Shown: piece by piece, positions 25,056 to 34,007 of the stretch | Numbering within the stretch: the first letter of the stretch is position 1 | Layout of the letters: each line of letters starts with the position of its first letter | Assembly: GCF_002995795.1 (NCBI RefSeq) | Contig: NZ_PVXN01000053.1 | Coordinates: forward strand, 62,001 to 126,000 | Direction: 5' to 3' | Origin: Clostridium thermopalmarium DSM 5974 | GTDB taxonomy: Bacteria > Bacillota > Clostridia > Clostridiales > Clostridiaceae | Length of the DNA: 64,000 bases | Made by a program: the position numbers and the translations under genes | Notes under the pieces: model-generated | Told to the model about the DNA's origin: nothing | The model's database searches: none | The model's input: only the letters and a program-made list of their open reading frames with translations

Positions 25056-26516
25056 TTGAAAGAAATAATCAAAGAAAGCATATCTAGGCGCGTTAAAGAA
25101 GATGTTAAATACATGAAGGAACTTTTAAAAGATAATTCAGATATAGTGTTTAGAGAGTTTCGAATTCATGAATTAAATGCAGCTATTGTGTTTATTGATG
25201 GGCTGGCAGACAAAAGTTTTATAAGTGACTACATAATGGAGAGTGTAATGCATGAGGAATCTGTAAAATATCATGTAGATGAAATAAAAGAGAGGATATT
25301 AGCTGTAGCTGATATGAAAGAGGTTGATACTCTAAAAGACGGAATAAATGCTGTACTTTCAGGAGAAACCTTGCTGCTTATAGATGGTCTTAGAGTTGGA
25401 TATGTTATAGCTACTCGTGCTTGGCCAGCAAGAGGAGTAAGTGAACCATCAGGAGAAACTGTAATAAGAGGTGCTAGAGAAGGTTTTACAGAGACCATGA
25501 GGTTTAATACAGCTTTAGTAAGAAGAAGAGTAAGAGATACTAGATTGAGAGTTGTTCCAAAGTCTTTAGGAACTAGATCAAAAACAGACGTAGTTGTAAT
25601 GTACATAGAAGATATTGTGAATAAATCCATTGTTGATGAATTAAATAAAAGGGTAGATAATATAGAAATCGATGCTGTATTAGACAGTGGATATGTAGAA
25701 CAATTGATAGAGGATAATCCTTTTTCACTATTTCCTCAGATACAAAGCACAGAAAGACCGGATGTGGTAGCGGCAGCCTTATACGAAGGAAGAGTAGCTA
25801 TGTTAGTTGATAACTCACCATTTGCCATTATAGCTCCAGCAACTTTGCCTACTCTATTTCAATCACCTGATGACTATTATCAGCGTTGGATAAATGCTTC
25901 ATTAATGAGAATCTTAAGAACTATTGCCGTAGTATTATCTTTAATTCTTCCAGCATTATATGTCGCAATTACCTCTTATCATACTGCAATTATACCATCA
26001 AGGCTTGCTTATTCTATAGCAGCTTCTAGAGAAGGAGTGCCATTTCCATCAGTTGTAGAGACTTTGATTATGGAATTTAGTTTTGCCCTTTTATTAGAAG
26101 CTATATTAAGGCTTCCAAGACCTATAGGTTCAACAATAGGTATAGTAGGAGGTCTTATTATAGGGCAGGCAGCTGTAAGTGCAGGAATAGTGAGCCCTTT
26201 AATGATAATAATAACCAGCCTCACAGCTATTACTGAATTTATTACGCCTAATTACGAAGTTTCTATTGCACTCAGATGTACAAGATTTTTATTAATAATT
26301 GCCTCTTCGGTACTTGGTTTGTATGGTATAATGCTGGGACTTATATTGCTGCTCACACATTTACTAAGATTAAAGAGTTTTGGTATACCATATTTAGCAC
26401 CAGCTGTTAGTCCAGACGCAAATGATTTGAAGGATATGTTTATAAAATTGCCTCTTAGATATTTTAAAAAGAGACCAAATTACATGAAAACTGTAGATAA
26501 GATAAGACAAAAATGA
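25056..26516 (+). CDS. Spore germination protein, GerA/GerKA family (receptor A subunit)
   Basis: A subunit of a germinant receptor in the spore inner membrane. 486 aa from TTG 25056, 8 nt after AGGTG. A soluble N-terminal part (about 1-260) with GVSEPSGETVIRGAREGF and RRRVRDTRLRV, the signature of the family, is followed by membrane helices from about residue 275. PRPIGSTIGIVGGLIIGQAAVSAGIVSPLMIII is the conserved membrane core. Its end overlaps the next gene's open frame. Together with the next two genes it forms a classic A-B-C receptor. Confidence 0.93.
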   Translation: MKEIIKESISRRVKEDVKYMKELLKDNSDIVFREFRIHELNAAIVFIDGLADKSFISDYIMESVMHEESVKYHVDEIKERILAVADMKEVDTLKDGINAVLSGETLLLIDGLRVGYVIATRAWPARGVSEPSGETVIRGAREGFTETMRFNTALVRRRVRDTRLRVVPKSLGTRSKTDVVVMYIEDIVNKSIVDELNKRVDNIEIDAVLDSGYVEQLIEDNPFSLFPQIQSTERPDVVAAALYEGRVAMLVDNSPFAIIAPATLPTLFQSPDDYYQRWINASLMRILRTIAVVLSLILPALYVAITSYHTAIIPSRLAYSIAASREGVPFPSVVETLIMEFSFALLLEAILRLPRPIGSTIGIVGGLIIGQAAVSAGIVSPLMIIITSLTAITEFITPNYEVSIALRCTRFLLIIASSVLGLYGIMLGLILLLTHLLRLKSFGIPYLAPAVSPDANDLKDMFIKLPLRYFKKRPNYMKTVDKIRQK

Positions 26517-26542
26517 TTTTGAAAGAGGTGTCATGTATCCTT

Positions 26543-27643
26543 ATGAATAAAAAGAACATTTTGAGTCAATATGATTTATTTGTAACTATAGTGGTGACTG
26601 TAGTTGGAAGTGCTGCATTTACCTATCCAAGAAAACTTAGTGAAGTCATAGGAAGTGAAGGATGGATTGTAATAATTTTAAGTGCACTTATGCTCCTTCC
26701 GTTTCTATATATAATCTATAAGGCTATTAAAGTTAATGGGTATAGAAGACTTGTAGAAATGTTACAGAGGAATTTTGGAAAATTCTTAGGAAATGCTATA
26801 GCGTTATATATAGTGTTAACTGGTATATTTATAATGGCTATAGAAATGAGAACTTTTGCTGAAGTAATAAAGATGTATCTCTTAAATAGAACACCTACAG
26901 AATTTATAATATTAGTAATGTTTCTTGTTGGAGGATTTCTTGTAAGGGGAGAGATTGAAAGTGTAATAAAATTTAATGAAATAGCTTTTTGGTTAATGTT
27001 TGTACCTGTGCTGATAGGAATACCTTTTGTATTGAAAGGATCAGACTTTTCGAACATACTTCCTATATTTGTTCATGAGCCTTTAGAATATATAAAAGCT
27101 ACAAGAGTAAGTATTTTCAATTTTTTAGGCTTTGGAATATTATATATGATAATTCCTATGGTAAAAAACAAAAAAAGTATTGTAAGAGTCACATTTAAGA
27201 GCCTAGTCTTTATAAGTGTTTTTTATATCATAATAACCTTGTCAACTTTGTTTGTGTTTTCAAAGGAATATAATTCTCAGTTATTGTGGCCAACAATAAG
27301 TATGTTTTCAACTGTGGATATGCCAGGAAACTTCATAGAACGCTGGGAAGGTATAGTTATGGCCTTTTGGATAATCTTTTACTTTACTACTTATATAAAT
27401 ATATATTATTTTAGCTCTGAAATTATTAGAGATGTATTTAGGTTGGAAGATGTAAAAGTATCATTGGTATTAATAACTCCTATAATATACATACTATCCT
27501 TATATCCAGAAAATATAGCTGAAGTATACAGTATTCAAGATAGGTTTATTCCATATACGGATCCTATAGTAATTGGAATATTACCTATTGCACTATTGAT
27601 TACTGGTCTTATTAAGGCAAGGAGAGTTAAAGATGAGATATAA
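26543..27643 (+). CDS. Spore germination protein, GerB family permease (receptor B subunit)
   Basis: Integral membrane subunit of the germinant receptor, related to amino-acid/polyamine permeases and thought to bind the germinant. 366 aa from ATG 26543, giving MNKKNILSQYDLFVTIVVTVVGSAAFTYPRKLSE. GAGGTG lies 12 nt upstream, a long spacing; the frame is open back to ATG 26513, which overlaps the gerA stop and could be used instead. About ten membrane helices. Followed by the C subunit with an 11-nt overlap. Confidence 0.92.
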   Translation: MNKKNILSQYDLFVTIVVTVVGSAAFTYPRKLSEVIGSEGWIVIILSALMLLPFLYIIYKAIKVNGYRRLVEMLQRNFGKFLGNAIALYIVLTGIFIMAIEMRTFAEVIKMYLLNRTPTEFIILVMFLVGGFLVRGEIESVIKFNEIAFWLMFVPVLIGIPFVLKGSDFSNILPIFVHEPLEYIKATRVSIFNFLGFGILYMIIPMVKNKKSIVRVTFKSLVFISVFYIIITLSTLFVFSKEYNSQLLWPTISMFSTVDMPGNFIERWEGIVMAFWIIFYFTTYINIYYFSSEIIRDVFRLEDVKVSLVLITPIIYILSLYPENIAEVYSIQDRFIPYTDPIVIGILPIALLITGLIKARRVKDEI

Positions 27644-28817
27644 AAAGATAATAATTTTAGCATTAACTTGTTGTTTTTTAAGTGGATGCTGGGATAAGGT
27701 AGAAATTGATAGGAGAAGTTTTATATCTACCATAGCTATTGATGTAGGGCAAAATATAGATGATGAGGAAAGGTTTAAAGAGATAAAATCCAATGAAGTT
27801 TTTAAAGAGAAGGACTTTAAAAAATTAAATGTTATTTTTGGGCTTCCGAATATTAGTGAACTAGGGCCTGAGAGTGGAAGTACTGCAAAAGAGCAGATTG
27901 TAACTACTGAAGCCTTTTCTATGCAAGATGCGGTAACAGAATTGGCGGCTAAAATGAGTAGGAGCGTGTATACTGGTCATTCTAAACTTCTGATACTAAG
28001 TGATAAAATAATTGAATATCCTGAAACGATGAAAGAGATATTTGATTATTTAGAACGTCAGCCAGATATTAATAAAATGATGTTGGTGGTTGTGGCAAAG
28101 GGTAATGCAGAAGACTTTGTAAAATTTGAACCTAATATGGAAAAGAATATTGAATCTTATATAACAGGGCTAATGGAAAATGGAATTAGCAACTTTAGTG
28201 TTCTTCCTGTAAGGTTAAATGATATCTTTATATCCTTGTATAAAAATAAAACTGCTGTAATACCAACTATAGAATTTGACAAGATTAATAAAAATCAACT
28301 TAATATATCTGGAGTTGCCTTGATAAAAGACTATAAAATAGAAGGATATTTGACGCCAGAAGAAGATGCTTCATTAGAAATATTGAAAGGCAAAATAAAG
28401 GGAGGAAAAGAGGTCATATTGATAGATGGTCATCCTGTAGAATTACACATAACAGGCATAAAGAGGAAAATTTACTTAGAAGATGATACTAATCCTAAAA
28501 AACTAAAATTTAATATACAGGTATTATTAGAAGGGCAATTGAAGGGATATTATATAGACAGCGATATATTTTCACAAGGTGAAATTAAAAGAATACAAGA
28601 TAGTTTTAATGATGTAATAGAAAGAAAATGCGAAAAGGTAGGAAGGATAATTCAGGAGCAGCATCCTATAGATGCTATAGGACTTGAAGAATATATTGAA
28701 AAATTCAAACCACAATTATATAAGAAAATAAAAGATAATTGGGAAGAAGTTTATAAAAATGCGAATATAGATGTAACTGTAAATACTAAAGCAAGAAGAC
28801 TTGGGGTTACAAAATAG
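27633..28817 (+). CDS. Spore germination lipoprotein, Ger(x)C family (receptor C subunit)
   Basis: Lipoprotein subunit of the germinant receptor. 394 aa. Signal peptide with lipobox LSGC, the lipid cysteine being residue 20 or so, followed by WDKVEIDRRSFISTIAIDVG, the Ger(x)C opening. AVTELAAKMSRSVYTGHSKLLILSDKI is the conserved first domain. It overlaps the gerB end by 11 nt, consistent with translational coupling, and ends at a strong terminator. Order A-B-C is the Bacillus gerA order rather than A-C-B. Confidence 0.93.
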   Translation: MRYKKIIILALTCCFLSGCWDKVEIDRRSFISTIAIDVGQNIDDEERFKEIKSNEVFKEKDFKKLNVIFGLPNISELGPESGSTAKEQIVTTEAFSMQDAVTELAAKMSRSVYTGHSKLLILSDKIIEYPETMKEIFDYLERQPDINKMMLVVVAKGNAEDFVKFEPNMEKNIESYITGLMENGISNFSVLPVRLNDIFISLYKNKTAVIPTIEFDKINKNQLNISGVALIKDYKIEGYLTPEEDASLEILKGKIKGGKEVILIDGHPVELHITGIKRKIYLEDDTNPKKLKFNIQVLLEGQLKGYYIDSDIFSQGEIKRIQDSFNDVIERKCEKVGRIIQEQHPIDAIGLEEYIEKFKPQLYKKIKDNWEEVYKNANIDVTVNTKARRLGVTK

Positions 28818-28821
28818 TTAT

Positions 28822-28864
28822 AAGATTGGAGAAAATAAATTTAAATTTTTTCCAATCTTTTTTT
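28822..28864 (+). terminator. Terminator after the germination operon
   Basis: AAGATTGGAGAAAAT pairs with ATTTTTTCCAATCTT (one mismatch), followed by T run. Confidence 0.85.
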
Positions 28865-28948
28865 ATTGAAGTGTATATATTTAGAAATGTATGTCAATAA
28901 TTTTAAATGTAATAGATAAGTAGGATAAAAAAATGGGGGACAAGTATT

Positions 28949-29602
28949 ATGAAAAAAATAATTGCTATTATGAGTTTTTTAACATTATTATTAGGAATTA
29001 TACTAGGAGTTTCTTATATGAGAGCTGATGCTAGCCAAAAAACAATTGCAAATAAACTGATAAGATTTCATGTTATAGCTAATAGCGATACTACAGAAGA
29101 TCAAGCTTTAAAATTGAAAGTAAGAGATGAAGTTTTGAAATATATAGCTCCAAAACTTAAAGAAGCAAAAAATATAAATGATTCAAGAGAGATATTAAAA
29201 GCAAATGATGAAATCATAAAAGAAATAGCTAAGAAGGTAGTTAAAGAAAACGGTTATACTTATACTATTAATACATCCTTATCTCATGAAAATTTTCCAG
29301 TTAAGAGTTATGGAAATGTAACATTACCAGAAGGAAATTATGAAGCTTACAGGATTATAATAGGAAATGGAGAAGGGCACAACTGGTGGTGCATAATGTT
29401 TCCTCCTCTATGCTTTATCGACGTAACAAGAGGGCAAATTGCCTATGATGAAACAGAAAAAGAAATGAAGTCTGTGTTAACAGAAGATGAATACAAACTT
29501 GTTAATAATCAGGATGAAGATATTGAAAGCAATCAGATAAGATTCAAATATAAGATTGTAGAAGATATAAAAAGTATATATAGAAAAATCCAGAAACATT
29601 AA
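28949..29602 (+). CDS. spoIIR: Stage II sporulation protein R
   Basis: Signal protein made in the forespore and secreted to the intermembrane space, where it triggers SpoIIGA to process pro-sigma-E. 217 aa. N-terminal signal anchor MKKIIAIMSFLTLLLGIILG, then IRFHVIANSDTTEDQALKLKVRDEVL, the family core, and GEGHNWWCIMFPPLCF. GGGGGA precedes ATG 28949. Sigma-F control is expected, but I found no convincing promoter. Its last codon overlaps the convergent glycosyltransferase by 4 nt. Confidence 0.95.
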   Translation: MKKIIAIMSFLTLLLGIILGVSYMRADASQKTIANKLIRFHVIANSDTTEDQALKLKVRDEVLKYIAPKLKEAKNINDSREILKANDEIIKEIAKKVVKENGYTYTINTSLSHENFPVKSYGNVTLPEGNYEAYRIIIGNGEGHNWWCIMFPPLCFIDVTRGQIAYDETEKEMKSVLTEDEYKLVNNQDEDIESNQIRFKYKIVEDIKSIYRKIQKH

Positions 29603-29612
29603 TTTTTCTGGA
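29589..29612. terminator. Hairpin across the overlapping 3' ends of convergent genes
   Basis: TCCAGAAA (29589-29596) pairs with TTTCTGGA (29605-29612), 8-nt loop, with A run and T run outside. It spans the 4-nt overlap of spoIIR and the opposite gene, so each gene carries half of the terminator in its coding end. Confidence 0.75.
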
Positions 29613-30762
29613 CTTTTATGTTGCTTATGTAATTTGATAAGTTATCTTGACATAGGCAGTACATTAAAGTATATATATCATCTCCAGAATTAGGTTTTAC
29701 ATAGTTTATATAGTTTCGCTTAATTCTTTCTAATAAAAAAGGATTTTCTAATAAATCATTAACGAGGTTATTACAATTTTTTATATCATCTAAGTAAATG
29801 GCCAAATTGTTTTTAGTTAAAAATTCAACATTTTTTTCTTCTTGACCAGGAATTGGAGAAAATAAAACAATGGGGATAGATGAAATCATAGCTTCTGTTA
29901 TTGTTATTCCACCTGGTTTAGTAAATAGTAAATCAGAAGCCTGCATATATTTATTTATTTCATTAGTATATTTGAGGATTCTAATATCTTTAAAAAAGTT
30001 ACTCTTTAGCTTTACTAGTTGGTTATAAAGTTTGGAATTTTTCCCTGTTACAACTATCATTTGCATATCATTTTCTATCTTATCTAGTTTATTGCAAAGT
30101 TCTAAAATCTTACCTATGCCTAAACCACCGCCCATTATTAAAATAGTAAATTTATTAGGAGATAAATTTAAAGAACTTAAAGTTTGTACTCTATCATATT
30201 TTTTAAAAAATTCCGGATTAACAGGAATACCAAAGTTATAAATTTTATTTTCATCTATTCCTTTTTGAGAAATATCTCTAATCAGGCTTTTATTTGCTGT
30301 GATATATGCATCTATACCTTTGTGAAACCAAAAATTATGGGGAGCGTAATCTGTAATTATGGTAATTACAGGTACATTTAATCCTAATTTTAGTTTAAGC
30401 ATAGATAGCATTTCAGTAGGTATAGGATGAGTTGATATTATAGTGTCTGGCTTAAAATCATCTATGAGCTTCTTAAGTTTAATTGATAACAAACTATTAA
30501 ATTTAGAATTTAATTTTATGGATGAAGATTTACTATTAAAATCTATGATATAATACAACTTTCTATACAAACTTGGTTTAAGTTGGATTATTTTTAAATA
30601 ACTTCCAATAATTATTTTATTTAATATGGGACTTATATAAGTTAGAGTATCAACAATCATAACATCTGAAGTTCTATCTTTTGATAATATGTATTTTTTC
30701 ATGGCTAAAGAAGTTTGCAGATGACCCTCACCAGCAGAAATTGAAAAAATCAATGTTCTCAT
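29599..30762 (-). CDS. MGDG synthase-like / UgtP-like glycolipid glycosyltransferase (GT28)
   Basis: Membrane-associated glycosyltransferase predicted to add sugar to diacylglycerol, giving membrane glycolipid. 387 aa from ATG 30762; AAAGAG is 9 nt upstream. RTLIFSISAGEGHLQTSLAMK is the N-terminal signature of MGDG-synthase-type enzymes; ISTHPIPTEMLS, TDYAPHNFWFHKGIDAYI and the donor-site run LFTKPGGITITEAMISSIPIVLFSPIPGQEEKN follow. Acceptor assignment (diacylglycerol) is by family. Confidence 0.85.
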   Translation of the reverse strand: MRTLIFSISAGEGHLQTSLAMKKYILSKDRTSDVMIVDTLTYISPILNKIIIGSYLKIIQLKPSLYRKLYYIIDFNSKSSSIKLNSKFNSLLSIKLKKLIDDFKPDTIISTHPIPTEMLSMLKLKLGLNVPVITIITDYAPHNFWFHKGIDAYITANKSLIRDISQKGIDENKIYNFGIPVNPEFFKKYDRVQTLSSLNLSPNKFTILIMGGGLGIGKILELCNKLDKIENDMQMIVVTGKNSKLYNQLVKLKSNFFKDIRILKYTNEINKYMQASDLLFTKPGGITITEAMISSIPIVLFSPIPGQEEKNVEFLTKNNLAIYLDDIKNCNNLVNDLLENPFLLERIKRNYINYVKPNSGDDIYTLMYCLCQDNLSNYISNIKVQKN

Positions 30763-30893
30763 TTTTTTCACTCTTTCTTTATCTTTAATGTAATCGCGCT
30801 ACTAGTAGTATAACCAAAATGTATAACAATAATTATTAGAACAAATACTATTCATAGGAATTTTATGATAATAAGTGGGAGGAAACATTAGAT

Positions 30894-32249
30894 ATGAATA
30901 AGAAAAGAATCGTTTATACTATAGCAGTAGCCTTTATAGTGGTTTTTTCTACTACTTTTGCTATTTTAATGACGCTTGAAAGAACAGATTATAGGAATTA
31001 TCTTCAAGGTGAATATTCTAAAAATATGTATCAATTAATTGATTCAGTGAAAAATATAAAAACTGATTTAGCGAAATCCGCAGTAATAGGATCTAAAGAG
31101 CAAGGTTTAATAGCTTTTGGAAATATATCTAAATATGCAGACGCGGCTAATGATAAACTACATTCTCTTCCTATACCTCAGGAGGATTTAGATGGAACAA
31201 GTAAATTTTTATCTCAAGTAAGTGACTTTGCTTATAGCCTTGCAAGAAGCGCAGCTCAAGGGAAAACTTTATCTAGTAAGGATTACGACAACATAGAAAA
31301 TTTGAAAAATGAAGCTGATTATTTGCTAATTCAACTAAATGAGATTCAACAAGATATAAATGAAGGCAGAGTTAAATGGGGAGAGGTGCGAAAAAGAGTT
31401 AGTTTAGGATTAAATAAATCCGAAACTAATTTACTATCTAGCAAATTTAAAAACGTACAAAACCAAGTAGTACAATATCCAGCACTAATATATGATGGAC
31501 CTTTCTCAGATAATATTTTAGAAGTAAAACCAAAGATTTTACAAGAGAAAGAGATTACAGAAAATAACGCTAAAAATATTGTAAAAAAGCTTTTAGGAGC
31601 AGATAAAGTTGAATCTATAATAAAAAGAGAGGATGGAAAGACGAAGATACCTTCCTATAGTTTTAATGTAGCTTTAAAGGGAAGAGAAGAAGAAGATGTT
31701 GTATGTGAAATAAGCAAAAATGGAGGAAAGGTTGTTTATTTAATAGATAATAGAGGGGTAAATGAAGAAAAAATAGATGTAGAAAAGGCTGCTTCAATTG
31801 GTAAAGAGTATTTGAAAAAGATTGGATACAGGAATATGGAGCCTACTTATACAATAAAGGCTGATAATACTGTAACCATAAGCTATGTGTATCATGAAAA
31901 AGGTGTAGCTATTTATCCAGACCAGATAAAGCTAAAAATATCCCTAGATAATGGAGATATACTTGGAATAGAATCACAGCAATATCTAATTTCTCACGTT
32001 GATAAAAGAGATATACCAAAGCCTAAAATTTCAAAAGAAGAAGCGAGGAAGAAGGTTGGGAAAAATCTAAAAATAACTTCAACAAGTCTAGCTATAGTAC
32101 CAACTGAAACCGATAAAGAAGTTCTTTGTTATGAGTTTGTTGGAAAATGTAAAGATGATGATTTTATTGTTTATATAAATGCAGAAACTGGATATGAACA
32201 AAACATTCTTCAAATCATAAAAACAAAGGATGGAGAACTAACAATTTAG
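30894..32249 (+). CDS. ypeB: Germination protein YpeB
   Basis: Inner-membrane/cortex protein that stabilises the cortex-lytic enzyme SleB in spores. 451 aa. N-terminal signal anchor (residues about 5-27), then a helical domain with SVKNIKTDLAKSAVIGSKEQ and LPIPQEDLDGTSKFLSQVSDFAYSLARSAAQG, both typical, and C-terminal PepSY-like repeats. GGGAGG precedes ATG. sleB, normally directly upstream in one operon, is absent; the upstream neighbour is a divergent glycosyltransferase. Confidence 0.92.
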   Translation: MNKKRIVYTIAVAFIVVFSTTFAILMTLERTDYRNYLQGEYSKNMYQLIDSVKNIKTDLAKSAVIGSKEQGLIAFGNISKYADAANDKLHSLPIPQEDLDGTSKFLSQVSDFAYSLARSAAQGKTLSSKDYDNIENLKNEADYLLIQLNEIQQDINEGRVKWGEVRKRVSLGLNKSETNLLSSKFKNVQNQVVQYPALIYDGPFSDNILEVKPKILQEKEITENNAKNIVKKLLGADKVESIIKREDGKTKIPSYSFNVALKGREEEDVVCEISKNGGKVVYLIDNRGVNEEKIDVEKAASIGKEYLKKIGYRNMEPTYTIKADNTVTISYVYHEKGVAIYPDQIKLKISLDNGDILGIESQQYLISHVDKRDIPKPKISKEEARKKVGKNLKITSTSLAIVPTETDKEVLCYEFVGKCKDDDFIVYINAETGYEQNILQIIKTKDGELTI

Positions 32250-32287
32250 GAGCAAATTAAAAGTCGAATTATTGATATTAATAACTT

Positions 32288-32343
32288 AGAATTGAGAGTT
32301 ACTATGGTTTCGAAGCAGCGAAACAGTTTTAACTCTCAATTCT
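32288..32343. terminator. Compound hairpin between convergent genes
   Basis: Outer stem AGAATTGAGAGTT / AACTCTCAATTCT (32288-32300 with 32331-32343) enclosing an inner stem GTTTCG / CGAAAC. Works as a bidirectional terminator and may derive from a repeat; its AATTGA-rich outer arm recalls the hairpin at 16972. Confidence 0.75.
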
Positions 32344-32348
32344 TAATT

Positions 32349-33767
32349 TTAAATAACTTGAAGTTTTTCGAAATTATTAGCAGCCAGAACTAAAATGTCT
32401 CCTGCCTTTATAACTGAGGATCCCTTTGGAATGATAACTTCATCTTTTCTTTTTATCATAATTATGAGTACATCTTCAGGTATATTAGCATTCATAATAG
32501 TTTTATTTTTCAAAGGACTATTTTCTTCAATAACTATTTCTACTAATTTTGTATGCACTTCATTTTCGTAATCATTAAAAGTTTTAAATACAGATGATTC
32601 TTCTTCAACTAAATCTAGTTTTTTTGATATTGTGGGAATTAATGTTCCTTGAACAATAATGGAAAATAGAGCGATTATAAAAACCGTATTAAATAGTTCA
32701 TTTGCAACAGAAAGGTTGTTTGTAAGAGCATAGGTTGCAAACACTATAGAGGCAGCTCCACGAAGACCTACCCAAGACACGAGCAATTGTTGTTTTATTG
32801 GAGTTTTAAACCAACTGAGTATACTAAAGATTGCAACAGGACGAGCAACTAAAGCCATAAATATTGCAACTATAAAACCGTTTGTAAAAGCTGATGGAAG
32901 TTGAGATGGAAAGACTAACAATCCTAATGTAAAGAATAAAACAATCTGCATTAACCAGGATACACCATCAAAGAAATGGACAAGATTTCTTTTGTATGGA
33001 ATCTTACTGTTTCCAATTACAATTCCTATTATATAAACTGTTAAAAAGCCATTTCCCCCTAAAATTTCGCTCAAAGAGTAACCAAGCAATGTTAGTGATA
33101 TTACAAGAATTGAGTATAATCCTTCTACATTTAGATGAATCCGTTTTAAAACTAGCACTGAAAGATATGATATAACAAAACCAATAGCAATACCAAATAG
33201 TATCTGACGAGATAACATTCCTATTATTGATTGCTGGCTATTATTTGTAATTAAGGAAATAACAACTGTAGTCAACATATATGCTATAGGGTCGTTACTT
33301 CCGCTTTCTATTTCAAGCATGGAAGCAAGTCCGCCTTTCAGATTTAAGCTTTTAGATCTCAATATAGAAAATACAGAAGCAGCATCTGTAGAAGATACTA
33401 CAGCTCCTAAAAGCATTCCTTCAAGAAGGCTTATATTAAGTATAAAATGAGAAAATACGCCAACTAGGATTGCTGTAAATACTACTCCTAAGGTTGCTAA
33501 AAGAATAGCTTGTGATGCTATAGGTTTTGCTTCATTCCAGCTTACACCAAAGCCTCCATAAAACATTATAAATACTAAAGCTATACTACTAATCTGCTGA
33601 GCAAAAGTGGAATTATCAAAATATATTCCACCTATACCATCGGAACCAAGAATCATTCCTAGGATTAAAAAGATTATCAGTGTAGGTATACCGAAACGAT
33701 ATAAAAGTTTACTGGAAATTACGCATATAAGCAACACTATGCCGCACAGCAGCAGAGTTTTAATCAT
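32349..33767 (-). CDS. CPA1-family cation/proton antiporter with TrkA-C domain (NhaP2/CvrA-like)
   Basis: Exchanges K+ or Na+ for protons across the cell membrane. 472 aa with about 12-13 helices from the N-terminus to residue 385, including GAVVSSTDAASVFSILRS and ESGSNDPIAYML, which hold the ion-site Asp residues of this family. The C-terminal 85 residues form a RCK/TrkA-C regulatory domain (ENSPLKNKTIMNANIPEDVLIIMIKR). A GGGGGG site lies 5 nt before ATG 33767. K+/H+ exchange is the usual activity of members with the TrkA-C tail; the ion is inferred. Confidence 0.9.
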   Translation of the reverse strand: MIKTLLLCGIVLLICVISSKLLYRFGIPTLIIFLILGMILGSDGIGGIYFDNSTFAQQISSIALVFIMFYGGFGVSWNEAKPIASQAILLATLGVVFTAILVGVFSHFILNISLLEGMLLGAVVSSTDAASVFSILRSKSLNLKGGLASMLEIESGSNDPIAYMLTTVVISLITNNSQQSIIGMLSRQILFGIAIGFVISYLSVLVLKRIHLNVEGLYSILVISLTLLGYSLSEILGGNGFLTVYIIGIVIGNSKIPYKRNLVHFFDGVSWLMQIVLFFTLGLLVFPSQLPSAFTNGFIVAIFMALVARPVAIFSILSWFKTPIKQQLLVSWVGLRGAASIVFATYALTNNLSVANELFNTVFIIALFSIIVQGTLIPTISKKLDLVEEESSVFKTFNDYENEVHTKLVEIVIEENSPLKNKTIMNANIPEDVLIIMIKRKDEVIIPKGSSVIKAGDILVLAANNFEKLQVI

Positions 33768-34007
33768 AAAATCCCCCCTTTATAAATAAAATATTAGAAT
33801 TCCTATATAAATTGTAATATATTATATTATAATTATATATTATAAATAAGCAAGTTTGCCAATTAATTCTTAATGTTTAAAAAAAATTTACGAAAGTATA
33901 ATAAGTGACCAGATTTTATTTACAATGTTAAAGAAACATATAATTAATTGTGAATAACATAATATGATAAATATGAAAATAAAAATTTAGAAAAGGTTGT
34001 GATTTTT

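Noticed and set aside
28865-28948. Sigma-F promoter of spoIIR
   Set aside because: GTATG and GTAATAGATA are at a suitable distance, but the -10 match is too poor in this AT-rich stretch.
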